From contig NZ_QKWJ01000004.1 in NCBI RefSeq assembly GCF_003353055.1, positions 62,001-126,000 on the forward strand: 64,000 nt of DNA, read 5' to 3'. This stretch comes from Cupriavidus lacunae. Its GTDB lineage: Bacteria; Pseudomonadota; Gammaproteobacteria; Burkholderiales; Burkholderiaceae. How positions within the stretch are numbered: position 1 is the first letter of the stretch; each line of letters starts with the position of its first letter. The notes below the pieces were generated by a model, which ran no database searches, had not been told where the DNA came from, and saw nothing but the letters and a program-made list of their open reading frames with translations. Shown piece by piece: positions 44,501 through 52,289 of this stretch. Position numbers and translations under genes: made by a program.

Positions 44501-44630
44501 TTCCGTGTTCTGGGGCCCGATGGCGTGGGCAATCATGGGAGGGCTCGCCGTTGCCACGGTACTGACGCTCGTCTTCCTTCCCGCTCTGTATGCGACCTGG
44601 TACCGGGCCAGGCGCCCTGCGACCGTCTGA
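41577..44630 (+). CDS. RND family efflux permease (HAE-1/AcrB type)
   Basis: A 1017-residue proton-driven efflux pump, normal family length, with 12 expected membrane helices. Visible: FLLLLLSVAGVLAYSSLGQKEDPEFTIKTMVVQA at the N-terminus, the TM4 region SLGALIIALGLLVDDAIIAVEMMALKLEQG with the two aspartates of the proton relay, and TAFPMLTGTLITAAGFLPVGFAKS. The second half repeats the pattern (GVIALAGMIIRNSVILVVQIDQ and VLTALAAILAMVPLTHSVFWGPMAWAIMGGL). Starts with GTG inside the adaptor's stop. Substrate range unknown; drug or solvent export is typical. Confidence 0.95.
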   Translation: MKGINLSEWALKHQPMIAFLLLLLSVAGVLAYSSLGQKEDPEFTIKTMVVQAYWPGSSAQQMADQVTDKIERKLQEVAEIDYTSTYVKPGETQVKVNLREDVPPGAVPDVWYQVRKKMGDIQHTLPQGTQGPFFNDEFGDTFGNLYAITGDGFDYDDLRRIADAARNEFLRVGDVNKVDLVGKQEQKIYVEVSTAKLASLGIDPALIASTLAQTNAVTSGGTVQTTAEQVRLAVSGEFDSVEGIRAIGIRAGQRTFRLGDIAEVRRGFVEPATSRMRFNGNEAIGLAVSMRKGGDVIRLGTRLDEAVKRIGSNLPVGVQIHAVSDQPRIVEHSVFEFKKSLAEAVVIVLVVSFLSLGFRTGLVVALSIPLVLAMTFLAMYVMGIDLQRISLGALIIALGLLVDDAIIAVEMMALKLEQGWDKFRAATYSYTATAFPMLTGTLITAAGFLPVGFAKSGTGEYVYSLFQVVGISLLLSWIVAVLFTPYIGFRLLKEHAHASHDEDAVYQRGFYVRFRHFIDFCLKHRVWVIGITLATFVGALLLFKAVPQQFFPASDRAELIVDLWMPRASTFEASQREVQKLEGLLKGDPDIAAVTSFVGNGAPRFYLPLDAQTPNLNLGEMLVMTKGGEARERVKEKLEQLFNGRFPNVRGRVNHLENGPPVGYPVQFRVYGQDNAKVRAIGQRVAEIMREEPHVRQVNQDWGERIKRVQVDVDQDKARALGISSGQIKEALEASLSGTPITQYREQDQGIDVVSRLVAAERTDLNNLKDAKIYVRDGKFVPVSQVARLTLDSEDSELWRRNRVPTLTVRADIAGAQAPDVTHALQPKIDALEKDLPLGYGIEIGGAYESSAKAQHSVFAVMPVTIIVVLVLLMIQLQDMKKMAMVLLTAPLGLIGVSAIMAAFRIPFGFVAMLGVIALAGMIIRNSVILVVQIDQDVAAGVPLWTAIVEAAVRRLRPIVLTALAAILAMVPLTHSVFWGPMAWAIMGGLAVATVLTLVFLPALYATWYRARRPATV

Positions 44631-44659
44631 TCGCGAATGTGACGTTGAGAGTAATTTCG

Positions 44660-46024
44660 ATGAAGAGATTGAGTATGGCCCTGCGGGCCGGGCAGGTGGC
44701 TTTGGGCTGCGTGCTGTTCATGAACGCCGGAGAGTCGGGCGCTATCGATCTCGTGGGTGCCTATCAGCAGGCATTGGCGCATGATCCGACGAGCCTCGCC
44801 GCAAATGATGCGCTCACGGCGGGGCGGGAGAAGGCGGTGCAGGGCGACGCCTTGCTGCGTCCCCGCGTAAGCCTCCAGGCGACACTGGACAGGATCAACA
44901 ATCGTTCGTCCGGCAACCCGCCTGCCGAGGTCGCGCCGTTGGTATCCAGCGATACTTCGGGAACTGCGCGGCAGGCCGGCGTGGTGCTGGTTCAGCCGCT
45001 GTACGACGGGACCGCGGTAGCCACGAAGAAGCAGTTCCGCGAACAATCAAACCTGGCGCAGACTCAGTTCGACCAGTCTCGCCAGGACCTGGCCTTGCGG
45101 GTGGCCGAGGCATACTTCGGCGTGGTGTTGGGCGAGGAAACGCTCCGTGTGGTGCAGGCCGAGAAGGCGGCCTTGCGACAGCAACGCGACCGCGCGAAGG
45201 CGCGCTTTGACATCGGCCAGGGAAAGATCACCGATCTCCATGAGGCCCAGGCGCGCCTGGATGGGGTGGAGAGCCGCGAAGTCACGGCGCAATCCGCGCT
45301 CGAACAGCGGCGCACGCGCTTCCTGGAAACCGTCGGCATGCCGCCCGATCAGCTCAGCGGGCTGGCACCCGGTTTCGCGCCGCGCCCGCCGGAACCGGAC
45401 AATCTCACGGCGTGGCAGGCAAAGGGTGAAGAACAGAGCTACCTCGTCAAGACCAGGCAGTCGGAGCGCGACATTGCCGGCGCGGAGATCGATAAGTACC
45501 GCGTCAGCAGTCGCCCGACCGTCGCGCTCGTGGCGCGTTATGGCGCACAAGGGCAAACCGGCAACCTGGCTCCCTGGATTGCAGCCAGCAACACCCGAAG
45601 CGCGACGATCGGCTTGCAACTCACCATTCCGCTGTACGCGGGCGGCGGACTGGATTCGCGCGAGCGGGAATCCGTTGCGAGGAAGAGCCAGGCGGAGCAG
45701 GAGGTTGCCGCCGCCCGGCGAGACGTGCGCCTGAAGGTGCAGGACGGATTCCTCTCGGTGAAAACGGGCGTGTCGCGCGTCGCCGCACTCGAGCAGTCGT
45801 TGACTTCGGCACGTAGCGCGCTCGCGGCAACGACGCTTGGCCGGGACGTCGGTACCCGTACGCAACCCGACGTGCTCGACGCGCAGCAGCGAGTGTTCAC
45901 CGCTGAACTCGACCTGGTCCAGGCACGCCTGGACTACCTCCTTGGCCGTCTGCGGCTTGCCGCCGCGGCGGGGGAATTGAGCGAGGAAACCTTGCGCTCG
46001 CTGAATGCCTGGCTCGTAGCCTGA
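44660..46024 (+). CDS. TolC-type outer-membrane efflux protein
   Basis: A 454-residue outer-membrane factor: signal peptide, then IDLVGAYQQALAHDPTSLAANDALTAGREK, the long periplasmic helices (FDQSRQDLALRVAEAYFGVVLGEETLRVVQ, KARFDIGQGKITDLHEAQARLDGVE), and the repeated second half (YAGGGLDSRERESVARKSQAEQEVAAARRDVR). It completes the tripartite pump with the adaptor and permease 30 bases upstream. ATG at 44660 chosen to give the signal; ribosome site weak. Confidence 0.93.
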   Translation: MKRLSMALRAGQVALGCVLFMNAGESGAIDLVGAYQQALAHDPTSLAANDALTAGREKAVQGDALLRPRVSLQATLDRINNRSSGNPPAEVAPLVSSDTSGTARQAGVVLVQPLYDGTAVATKKQFREQSNLAQTQFDQSRQDLALRVAEAYFGVVLGEETLRVVQAEKAALRQQRDRAKARFDIGQGKITDLHEAQARLDGVESREVTAQSALEQRRTRFLETVGMPPDQLSGLAPGFAPRPPEPDNLTAWQAKGEEQSYLVKTRQSERDIAGAEIDKYRVSSRPTVALVARYGAQGQTGNLAPWIAASNTRSATIGLQLTIPLYAGGGLDSRERESVARKSQAEQEVAAARRDVRLKVQDGFLSVKTGVSRVAALEQSLTSARSALAATTLGRDVGTRTQPDVLDAQQRVFTAELDLVQARLDYLLGRLRLAAAAGELSEETLRSLNAWLVA

Positions 46025-46036
46025 TCGCGAAATCCC

Positions 46037-46771
46037 ATGCCAGGAGATCTGCAGCACTATTGGAGCGGCGCCTTTCTCGCCGCCAACGCGTTCATCGGGC
46101 TGAATATGGTGGGCGCGCTGCTGCTCGGCATGCTGGTTGGCTACGAGCGCTCATACAACGGCCGCGCCGCCGGCATGCGCACGTATGGCCTCGTCTGCAT
46201 GGCGTCGACGGCATTGACTGTGTTCGTCGGCTACCCGGCGCTGTGGTACGGCGGTGTTTCAGCGCACGCCCAGGCAGACCCGACCCATATCGTCCAGGGA
46301 GTCGTCACCGGCTGCGGCTTCCTTTGCGCGGGGGTCATCATGAAGGATGGCATGAGCATCCGCGGCCTCACGACCGCGGCGTCCATCTGGGCCGCCTCGG
46401 CCATAGGGGTGTTGCTAGGCGTTGGATTCTATGCCGCCGCGTTGCTGCTCGCGGTGCTCTGCGTGGGTTCGATGTCGCTGTTGCACCGGCTGGAGTCCAG
46501 GCTCCCAGGGCGCGTGACGCTTGATGTATCGCTGACTTTCCAACCTGGAGAAGCGCCTGACCTCGATCTGCTGATCGACAGGGCAAAGTCCCGTGGCTAT
46601 CGCGTGCTGCACGACAGCTTGACCATCACATTTGCCGACAACCAAGCTGTGTGGAGAGTCAGCCTGGTCGCACCGGACAAGGCGCGCGCAACATCGCCGG
46701 CAGCATTGGCGGCCGAGATGGCTGCAACACAGGGTGTCTCCCGGTTCAGCATCCTGCCGGTGCGCAGTTAA
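46037..46771 (+). CDS. MgtC/SapB family membrane protein
   Basis: A 244-residue protein with an N-terminal four- to five-helix membrane domain of the MgtC type (NMVGALLLGMLVGYERSYNGRAAGMRTYGLVCMASTALTVF, then GVVTGCGFLCAGVIMKDG with the signature GLTTAASIWAASAIG) and a small cytosolic C-terminal domain. Known members help in magnesium limitation and virulence by acting on ATP synthase. It follows tolC by 12 bases and is probably cotranscribed with the RND pump, an unusual pairing. Confidence 0.92.
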   Translation: MPGDLQHYWSGAFLAANAFIGLNMVGALLLGMLVGYERSYNGRAAGMRTYGLVCMASTALTVFVGYPALWYGGVSAHAQADPTHIVQGVVTGCGFLCAGVIMKDGMSIRGLTTAASIWAASAIGVLLGVGFYAAALLLAVLCVGSMSLLHRLESRLPGRVTLDVSLTFQPGEAPDLDLLIDRAKSRGYRVLHDSLTITFADNQAVWRVSLVAPDKARATSPAALAAEMAATQGVSRFSILPVRS

Positions 46772-46850
46772 GCCGGGTAAGCGAGTACACCGAAACAACC
46801 TCTTCCTTGAGAGCCTCAAAATGCTTTTTCGATATTTATGTCTTTTGACA

Positions 46851-46895
46851 TCTATATTCAGGAGCCGTTGGCCCGCTGTAGAAAACCGGAATCAG
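46851..46895 (+). repeat. 45-base dispersed repeat, copy 2
   Basis: Same sequence and orientation as 16147-16191, with one base difference (TTCAGG against TCCAGG). It stands in the convergent space between the MgtC gene (stop 46771) and the crotonase gene (stop 46927), preceded by a small inverted repeat, ATGTC-TTTT-GACAT (46838-46851). Confidence 0.85.
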
Positions 46896-46926
46896 CTGGA
46901 CTACGTTTTGTTGTGCCGGTTGCCAC

Positions 46927-47724
46927 TCAATTGCCGCTGAACGTCGGCTTGCGCTTCTGCAGGAACGCCGACACGGCTTCGCGATGGTCCGCCGTCTGGT
47001 GCGACATCACCTGGAAGCTGGCCGACAATTCCAGCAGCGTATCCAGCCGCGTGTGCATGCCCTCGCGCAGCAGGCGCTTGGCCATGCGCACCGCGTGCGG
47101 CGGGTTGACGGCTACGGCCTCGGCCAGTTCGTTGGCGGTGGCAAGCAACTGGTCGGCTGGCACCACCTGCGATACCAGGTTCCATTCCAGCGCCTTGCGG
47201 GCATCGATCGTGCATGCCGTGAACGTCATTTCCGCCGCACGTGACAAGCCGATGATGCGCGGCAGCAGCCAGGCGCCACCGTCGCCCGGAATGATCCCCA
47301 GCTTAACGAAGCTCTCGGCAAAGCGCGCGTTCTCGGACGCGATGCGAATGTCGCACATGCAGGCCAGGTCAAGCCCCGCGCCGATGGCGGGGCCGTTGAC
47401 GGCGGCAATCACCGGCACTTCGAGATTGAACAGCGCCAGCGGCAGGCGCTGGATGCCGCGCCGGTAGTCGCGCCGGATCTCCATTCCGGAGGCGTCGCCC
47501 GACGACTGGCGCTCCATTTCCTGGATGCTGCCGCCCGACGAGAAGGCGGTGCCGGCACCGGTGATGATGACCGTGCGCACGCTGGTGTCGGCCTCGATCC
47601 GGTCGATGGCTTCGAGGAACTCGTCCACCGCCGTGTTCCCGGTGAGCGGGTTGCGCCGGTCAGGCTCGTTCATGGTCAGCGTGACGACGTGGCCACGCTG
47701 TGCGTAATGCAGGAAGTTCGTCAT
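46927..47724 (-). CDS. Enoyl-CoA hydratase/isomerase (crotonase) family
   Basis: A 265-residue crotonase. Oxyanion motif GTAFSSGGSIQEME near residue 58, VIAAVNGPAIGAGLDLACMCDIRIAS near 105, and FVKLGIIPGDGGAWLLPRIIG near 140; the two catalytic glutamate positions (AES and RAAEMTF) are filled, so hydratase activity is plausible. Start ATG at 47724; a TTG at 47745 is open upstream. Follows the CaiB transferase gene at a 24-base distance as a probable operon. Confidence 0.92.
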   Translation of the reverse strand: MTNFLHYAQRGHVVTLTMNEPDRRNPLTGNTAVDEFLEAIDRIEADTSVRTVIITGAGTAFSSGGSIQEMERQSSGDASGMEIRRDYRRGIQRLPLALFNLEVPVIAAVNGPAIGAGLDLACMCDIRIASENARFAESFVKLGIIPGDGGAWLLPRIIGLSRAAEMTFTACTIDARKALEWNLVSQVVPADQLLATANELAEAVAVNPPHAVRMAKRLLREGMHTRLDTLLELSASFQVMSHQTADHREAVSAFLQKRKPTFSGN

Positions 47725-47748
47725 GGTGTTCGGGTTTTCAGGCAACCA

Positions 47749-48969
47749 TCAAAGGACCGAGTTCTCGCGCAGGCGCCCGATGGCGCCGTCGTCGTAGCCC
47801 AGCAGGGTTTTCAGTACGTGTTCGGTATGCTGACCCAGCAGCGGCGGTGCCGACGTCGCCTCGGGTGGCGTGGCACTCATCCGGATCGGGTTGCGCACCA
47901 GCCGGACCGCACCACCGAGCGGGTGGTCGACCTCGACCTTCATGCCGCGGGCGACAACCTGCTCGTTATCGAAGACTTCCGCCAGATCGTTGATCGGGCC
48001 GCAGGGGACGCCCGCCGCCTCCAGCAGCGCGATCCACCGGTGCTTGCCGCGCGTGCGGACCATGTCGGCCAGGATCGGGACCAGCGTGTCGCGGTTCTGG
48101 ACCCGTGCGGGATTGGTAGCGAACCGCTCGTCATCCGCCAATTCCGCTCGCTCACCGATCTCGACGAACTTGCGGAACTGACCGTCGTTGCCGACCGCCA
48201 CGATGATCCAGCCGTCGCTCGCCTCGAAGGACTGGTACGGCACGATATTCGCGTGCGCATTGCCCCACCGCTTCGGGGCCGTCCCGCTGGTCAGGAAGTT
48301 TGCGCCGACGTTTGCCAGCATCGCCACCTGCACATCGAGCAGCGCCATGTCGATGTACTGCCCCTCGCCGGTGCGGTCTCGGTGCGCCAGCGCAGCGAGC
48401 ACGGCGGTGGTCGCATACATGCCCGTCATCAGGTCGGCAATCGCCACGCCGGCCTTCTGCGGGCCGCCACCCGCGTAGCTGTCGTGCTCGCCCGTGATGC
48501 TCATGAAGCCCCCCAGCCCCTGGACGATGAAGTCGTAGCCCGCGCGCGCGGCATACGGGCCGTCCTGCCCGAACCCGGTGATCGAGCAGTAGATCAGGGC
48601 CGGGTTGATCGCCTTTAGCGAGGCGTAGTCGAGGCCGTATTTCTGCAGCTGGCCGACCTTGTAGTTTTCCAGCACCACATCGCTCTGTGCCGCCAGCTCG
48701 CGCACGATGCGTTGCCCTTCCGGCGTGCCGATATCGACCGTCACCGAGCGCTTGTTCCGGTTGGCCGCGAGGTAGTAAGCGGCCTCGCGCGTAGCCACGC
48801 CGTCCGCTGTCGTGAAGTACGGCGGGCCCCATTGGCGCGTATCGTCTCCGGCGCCCGGGCGCTCGATCTTGATCACGTCGGCACCGAAGTCGGCGAGAGT
48901 CTGGGCACACCACGGCCCCGCCAGCACACGTGTCAGATCGAGCACGCGGATATGATCCAATGCACCCAT
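47749..48969 (-). CDS. CaiB/BaiF family acyl-CoA transferase
   Basis: A 406-residue class III CoA-transferase. N-terminal IRVLDLTRVLAGPWCAQTLADFGADVIKIERP, the nucleotide/CoA block NRNKRSVTVDIGTPEGQRI, and the candidate nucleophile aspartate in GVAIADLMTGMYATTAVLAAL near residue 175. It would hand CoA to a dicarboxylic or aromatic acid, after which the crotonase acts on the thioester. It is not a close copy of the transferase at 29803-31056. Confidence 0.93.
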   Translation of the reverse strand: MGALDHIRVLDLTRVLAGPWCAQTLADFGADVIKIERPGAGDDTRQWGPPYFTTADGVATREAAYYLAANRNKRSVTVDIGTPEGQRIVRELAAQSDVVLENYKVGQLQKYGLDYASLKAINPALIYCSITGFGQDGPYAARAGYDFIVQGLGGFMSITGEHDSYAGGGPQKAGVAIADLMTGMYATTAVLAALAHRDRTGEGQYIDMALLDVQVAMLANVGANFLTSGTAPKRWGNAHANIVPYQSFEASDGWIIVAVGNDGQFRKFVEIGERAELADDERFATNPARVQNRDTLVPILADMVRTRGKHRWIALLEAAGVPCGPINDLAEVFDNEQVVARGMKVEVDHPLGGAVRLVRNPIRMSATPPEATSAPPLLGQHTEHVLKTLLGYDDGAIGRLRENSVL

Positions 48970-49133
48970 GCGGATTCTCCTGTCGTGGAGTTAATCTTGT
49001 CTCAGGCGTGCCGCGACCCTGGCGCCTCGGCGACGCGTGCCGAGGCGCAAGCGGGAAGGCGGCCGGTGAGGAAGGTTACAGGCTGGTTATGGCCCGATCT
49101 CACCAAAGCTTTCTGGAGCGCCATTCATTCCAT

Positions 49134-49976
49134 CTATCGAAACTCAGCCGATGAAATGTCAACGCCTCCCCATACTTGAGATTTGATGGGGTTGCCACCT
49201 TCGTCCAGCCGATAAGCGCGGCGCTTTGTCGGCACCACGATCCCGTCAAAGATCTTGTGCTCGTCGCAGTAATGCGCGATGCGGCCCGAGCCAGCCAGAG
49301 TCGGGCCATAGTCCATGCGCCGCAGTAGCCCTTTATCGTCGAAGTAGAACATCTGTTCGCGCGAATGCGTGACGAGGTCAGGCGGGTACGTGACGCGGAG
49401 GCGACGCCACGATTGGCCATTCTCTTGCCAGGTACCGTAATCCTCGAAGTTGAAGCCCGTGTTCGCGAACACGAATGGAATAACGAAATAATTCCAATGG
49501 GCGTATCCCGAGAAATATGCGAGATGCAGGTCGTCCCACTTGGACAGGGCGGTCTGGCCGGCAAAGGCATCACGCGGGTTGTTGCGCTCCCGCAGTACCG
49601 TTCCGTCAGTGCGTTCCAGTGACACCCGGTCGGGTCTGTACACCAGGCATAAATCGGGTTCCCGGAATCCTGTCATTCGAACGTACGGCTCCCGGGTGGT
49701 CCCTTCGCAGACCAGATCTGCGAGTTCATTTCCGCCGTGGCCCTTTCGCTCGAAAAGTCCGCCGTAAAGCGATATCCGCATCGAAAAGCGGGTGAGTTGT
49801 CGCCAGCGTTCCAGTCCGCCGTGCGCAGCGATGGCCTCATCGCGAAGCGCCTGGCCGTCGCCGGCCTGCGCAGCATCCGCTACCTTCGACATGCCGGATG
49901 GACCTAGCAGCGCCCAGGCGATAGAGCCTGCGAGGCCGCTCTTAACAAATGCACGACGGCCATTACGATATTCCAT
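49134..49976 (-). CDS. Tat-exported protein of unknown function
   Basis: A 280-residue protein with a twin-arginine signal (NGRRAFVKSGLAGSIAWALLG) followed by a mature domain with HGGLERWRQLTRFSMRISLYGGLF, WDDLHLAYFSGYAHWNYFVIPF, WRRLRVTYPPD and YFDDKGLLRRMDYGPTLAGSGRIAHY. The pattern suggests a beta-rich, lipoprotein-localisation-like (LolA-like) barrel, but I cannot name the family. The ATG at 49976 has AGGA seven bases upstream. Likely last-but-two gene of the minus-strand catabolic operon that begins at 54380. It could be a periplasmic hydrolase, a receptor or a carrier; unassigned. Confidence 0.75.
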   Translation of the reverse strand: MEYRNGRRAFVKSGLAGSIAWALLGPSGMSKVADAAQAGDGQALRDEAIAAHGGLERWRQLTRFSMRISLYGGLFERKGHGGNELADLVCEGTTREPYVRMTGFREPDLCLVYRPDRVSLERTDGTVLRERNNPRDAFAGQTALSKWDDLHLAYFSGYAHWNYFVIPFVFANTGFNFEDYGTWQENGQSWRRLRVTYPPDLVTHSREQMFYFDDKGLLRRMDYGPTLAGSGRIAHYCDEHKIFDGIVVPTKRRAYRLDEGGNPIKSQVWGGVDISSAEFR

Positions 49977-50072
49977 TTGCATTTCCTCATGACTTACGGA
50001 CGACACGAAACGTCCTGGGAATTATTTGTGGAAAATAGCCAGAAAACCCTCTGCCGCTCTCACGGCGCGATC

Positions 50073-51056
50073 CTAGTATGAGCTGGCTTTTATCAGCTGC
50101 TGTGCTCTTATTACCCGTGCTTGTTCTGCCTGGAAGAATTTTTCTGTATCTTCCATAGACATTGGGCTCATGGGCGTTGCCCCGGTCGATGTAGCCCAAA
50201 CTTGGTAGTCCCGGTCGTTGACGGCTGCTGCGAAGACATCATGGAGCTTCTTCTGGACCTCCGGCGGAGTCTTTCGAGACACAAAGATGGCCGGCCAGAT
50301 CTTGTATCGGAAATCCTTCAGGAGCTTGCTTTCCCCCGCTGCGGGAGAGTTTGGCAAATGCACGCTTCGCTGATCGGAGGCAACGAAAACGACATGAAGT
50401 TTCCCGGCTTTTACCAGGTCTATGATCTGGCCATTAAGAGGCAGGAATGCCAGGTCAATATTCCCTGCCAGGATATCCTGCAATACTAACGCACCGCCTT
50501 TATACGGTACGTCGATGCCATCCGTCTTTGTTTGTGCGCGGAGATCCAGGGCGGCGATGTGAGAAAGTGATCCAGGACCCCAGTTTCCGAAAGATAAAGG
50601 ATTGGTTTTACGTTTCTTACTTAGTGCAATTAGCTCATCAACCCCCTTGGGGGCCTCCTTCATGGTGGATACCAGAGCCATATCGGAAATCCGCAACGGA
50701 TAGACAAGTTTAAATTGATCCACCCCCACATTCCCGTTCTTCTTTAGCGTCGACAGTCCCATGAGATCGTCTCCGGTAAGGCAAGCGACGGTGTTCCCAT
50801 CAGCTGTGGCACTCAGGGTTGACTGCGCCGCAAGCAGACCTGATGCTCCGCCGAGATTCTCTGGAACGATGGTTCTCCCGGTGATCCGCTTCAGTGGAAC
50901 ACCGGCTCGTCTGACGGCAGTGTCCGCGGCTCCGCCGGCAGCGTAGCCGACCTTGATGACCAGGGGCGATGGATTGGTATCCGCTGCCTGAGTAATGAGT
51001 GAAGAGAGGGCCAGGGCGAAGCATGTCGCCGTCAGTCGCAGTGCGCGATAGTTCAC
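50073..51056 (-). CDS. Bug-family periplasmic binding protein, divergent
   Basis: A 327-residue periplasmic binding protein: signal peptide (LTATCFALALSSLITQAADT), then VIKVGYAAGGAADTAVRR, a diverged family motif, and VPENLGGASGLLAAQ. The GTG at 51056 is favoured because AGGAG sits six bases upstream; a TTG at 51059 is too close. It is much more diverged, and the gene AT-richer, than the other Bug genes here. It would feed the neighbouring FAH-type and crotonase enzymes. Confidence 0.87.
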   Translation of the reverse strand: MNYRALRLTATCFALALSSLITQAADTNPSPLVIKVGYAAGGAADTAVRRAGVPLKRITGRTIVPENLGGASGLLAAQSTLSATADGNTVACLTGDDLMGLSTLKKNGNVGVDQFKLVYPLRISDMALVSTMKEAPKGVDELIALSKKRKTNPLSFGNWGPGSLSHIAALDLRAQTKTDGIDVPYKGGALVLQDILAGNIDLAFLPLNGQIIDLVKAGKLHVVFVASDQRSVHLPNSPAAGESKLLKDFRYKIWPAIFVSRKTPPEVQKKLHDVFAAAVNDRDYQVWATSTGATPMSPMSMEDTEKFFQAEQARVIRAQQLIKASSY

Positions 51057-51091
51057 CAACGTCTCCTAGAATTAGATTCTTTCTTTAAATG

Positions 51092-52279
51092 TCACGCAAC
51101 GATAGCGCGCACCTCTCCAAGGCCGACCATTGATCCATTTGACAAAAGTGCGCGCCCAGTGAAAATAGTCTCATCTCCATCCTCAAGGTAGGCCCTTGTT
51201 TCCCCGTTACTAAGCGTAATCGGTTCATTGCCATTTTTTGTAATTTCCAGCAAGCAACCCAGTTGGTCTTCCTGCGTGCCACTGACGGTGCCAGACGCAA
51301 ATAGATCGCCCACTCTTGCTCGCGCGCCGTTCACGGTCATATGCGCAAGCATCTGAGCCGGCGACCAGTACATATCCCGGAAATTTGGCTTGGTGATGGC
51401 GTTACCGTTGATCGCTACCTCCAGTGCCAGATCCAATCCCCATGGAGGCACTTCTCCCCTGAGGTAGGACGATGGAATCGGATTTTGCGGGCCCAAAGGC
51501 CGCCGCGCACCCTCTAATGCAGCAAGCGGAACGACCCAATGCGAGATGGAAGTACAGAATGACTTGCCGGTGAATGGTCCAAGAGGAAAGGTTTCCCACG
51601 CTTGCAGATCCCGCGCGGACCAGTCACAAACGAGGTTGACGCCGAAGACATAATCATCGAACTCGTCGATTGTCACCGGTTGGCCAATGGGCGATGTGCG
51701 CCCCACGACAAAACCCACTTCCAATTCAAAATCGAGCTTTCCGCTTGGCCCGTATGCGGCCACTCCGCCTTCCGATGCGGACTGACCCCACGGACGCTTC
51801 ACTGGCACGCCAGACGGGTACACCGTTCCCGCCCGGCCGTGATAGCCGACAGGAAGACTCTTCCAGTTGGGGTGCAAGGGCGGAGTCCCGGGGCGAAAAA
51901 GTCGCGCAACGTTCGCCGCGTGATGCTCACTTGCGAAGAAGTCAACATAGTCTGCCACGTCGAATGGCATCCCGAGATGCACGTCATTGAGTGCGTGGGC
52001 GTTCCTGACAACCGAATCGCGGAATCGCGGACGCTCTAGTGACTCAATGATCCGGCCGCGCAGCTGACTCCACGTGCCACGGCCTTGTGCCATGAGCGAA
52101 TTGAGTGAAGATGCGCTCAGGTAGGCGTCTCCAAACATTCCAGAGAGATCAAGAACATGGTCACCGAGGCGGGCTCCGATTCGCGCCTTGGAGCCGTCCG
52201 AGGGTTGGAAAATGCCGTAAGGCAGGCATTGAATCCCAAAGAGATCGTCGCCACAGAGTTTGTCCAGGTCGAAGGGCAT
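51092..52279 (-). CDS. Fumarylacetoacetase-type hydrolase
   Basis: A 395-residue enzyme with both domains of fumarylacetoacetase: an N-terminal SH3-like part (FGIQCLPYGIFQPSDGS) and the FAH catalytic domain with VGYHGRAGTVYPSGVPVKRPWGQ near 140, LDFELEVGFVVGRTSP near 190, CDWSARDLQAWE near 225, GPFTGKSFCTSISHWVVPLAAL near 240 and FASGTVSG near 335. It would split a diketo acid into fumarate-like and acyl products. Homogentisate dioxygenase and maleylacetoacetate isomerase are absent from the neighbourhood, so tyrosine catabolism is not implied. AT-richer codon use. Confidence 0.9.
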   Translation of the reverse strand: MPFDLDKLCGDDLFGIQCLPYGIFQPSDGSKARIGARLGDHVLDLSGMFGDAYLSASSLNSLMAQGRGTWSQLRGRIIESLERPRFRDSVVRNAHALNDVHLGMPFDVADYVDFFASEHHAANVARLFRPGTPPLHPNWKSLPVGYHGRAGTVYPSGVPVKRPWGQSASEGGVAAYGPSGKLDFELEVGFVVGRTSPIGQPVTIDEFDDYVFGVNLVCDWSARDLQAWETFPLGPFTGKSFCTSISHWVVPLAALEGARRPLGPQNPIPSSYLRGEVPPWGLDLALEVAINGNAITKPNFRDMYWSPAQMLAHMTVNGARARVGDLFASGTVSGTQEDQLGCLLEITKNGNEPITLSNGETRAYLEDGDETIFTGRALLSNGSMVGLGEVRAIVA

Positions 52280-52289
52280 CTCGCTTGCC

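Noticed and set aside
16147-46895. Classifying the 45-base repeats as phage or integrative-element attachment sites
   Set aside because: No integrase, tRNA or recombinase was seen and the enclosed genes are ordinary housekeeping-like catabolic and efflux operons; only a repeat is claimed.
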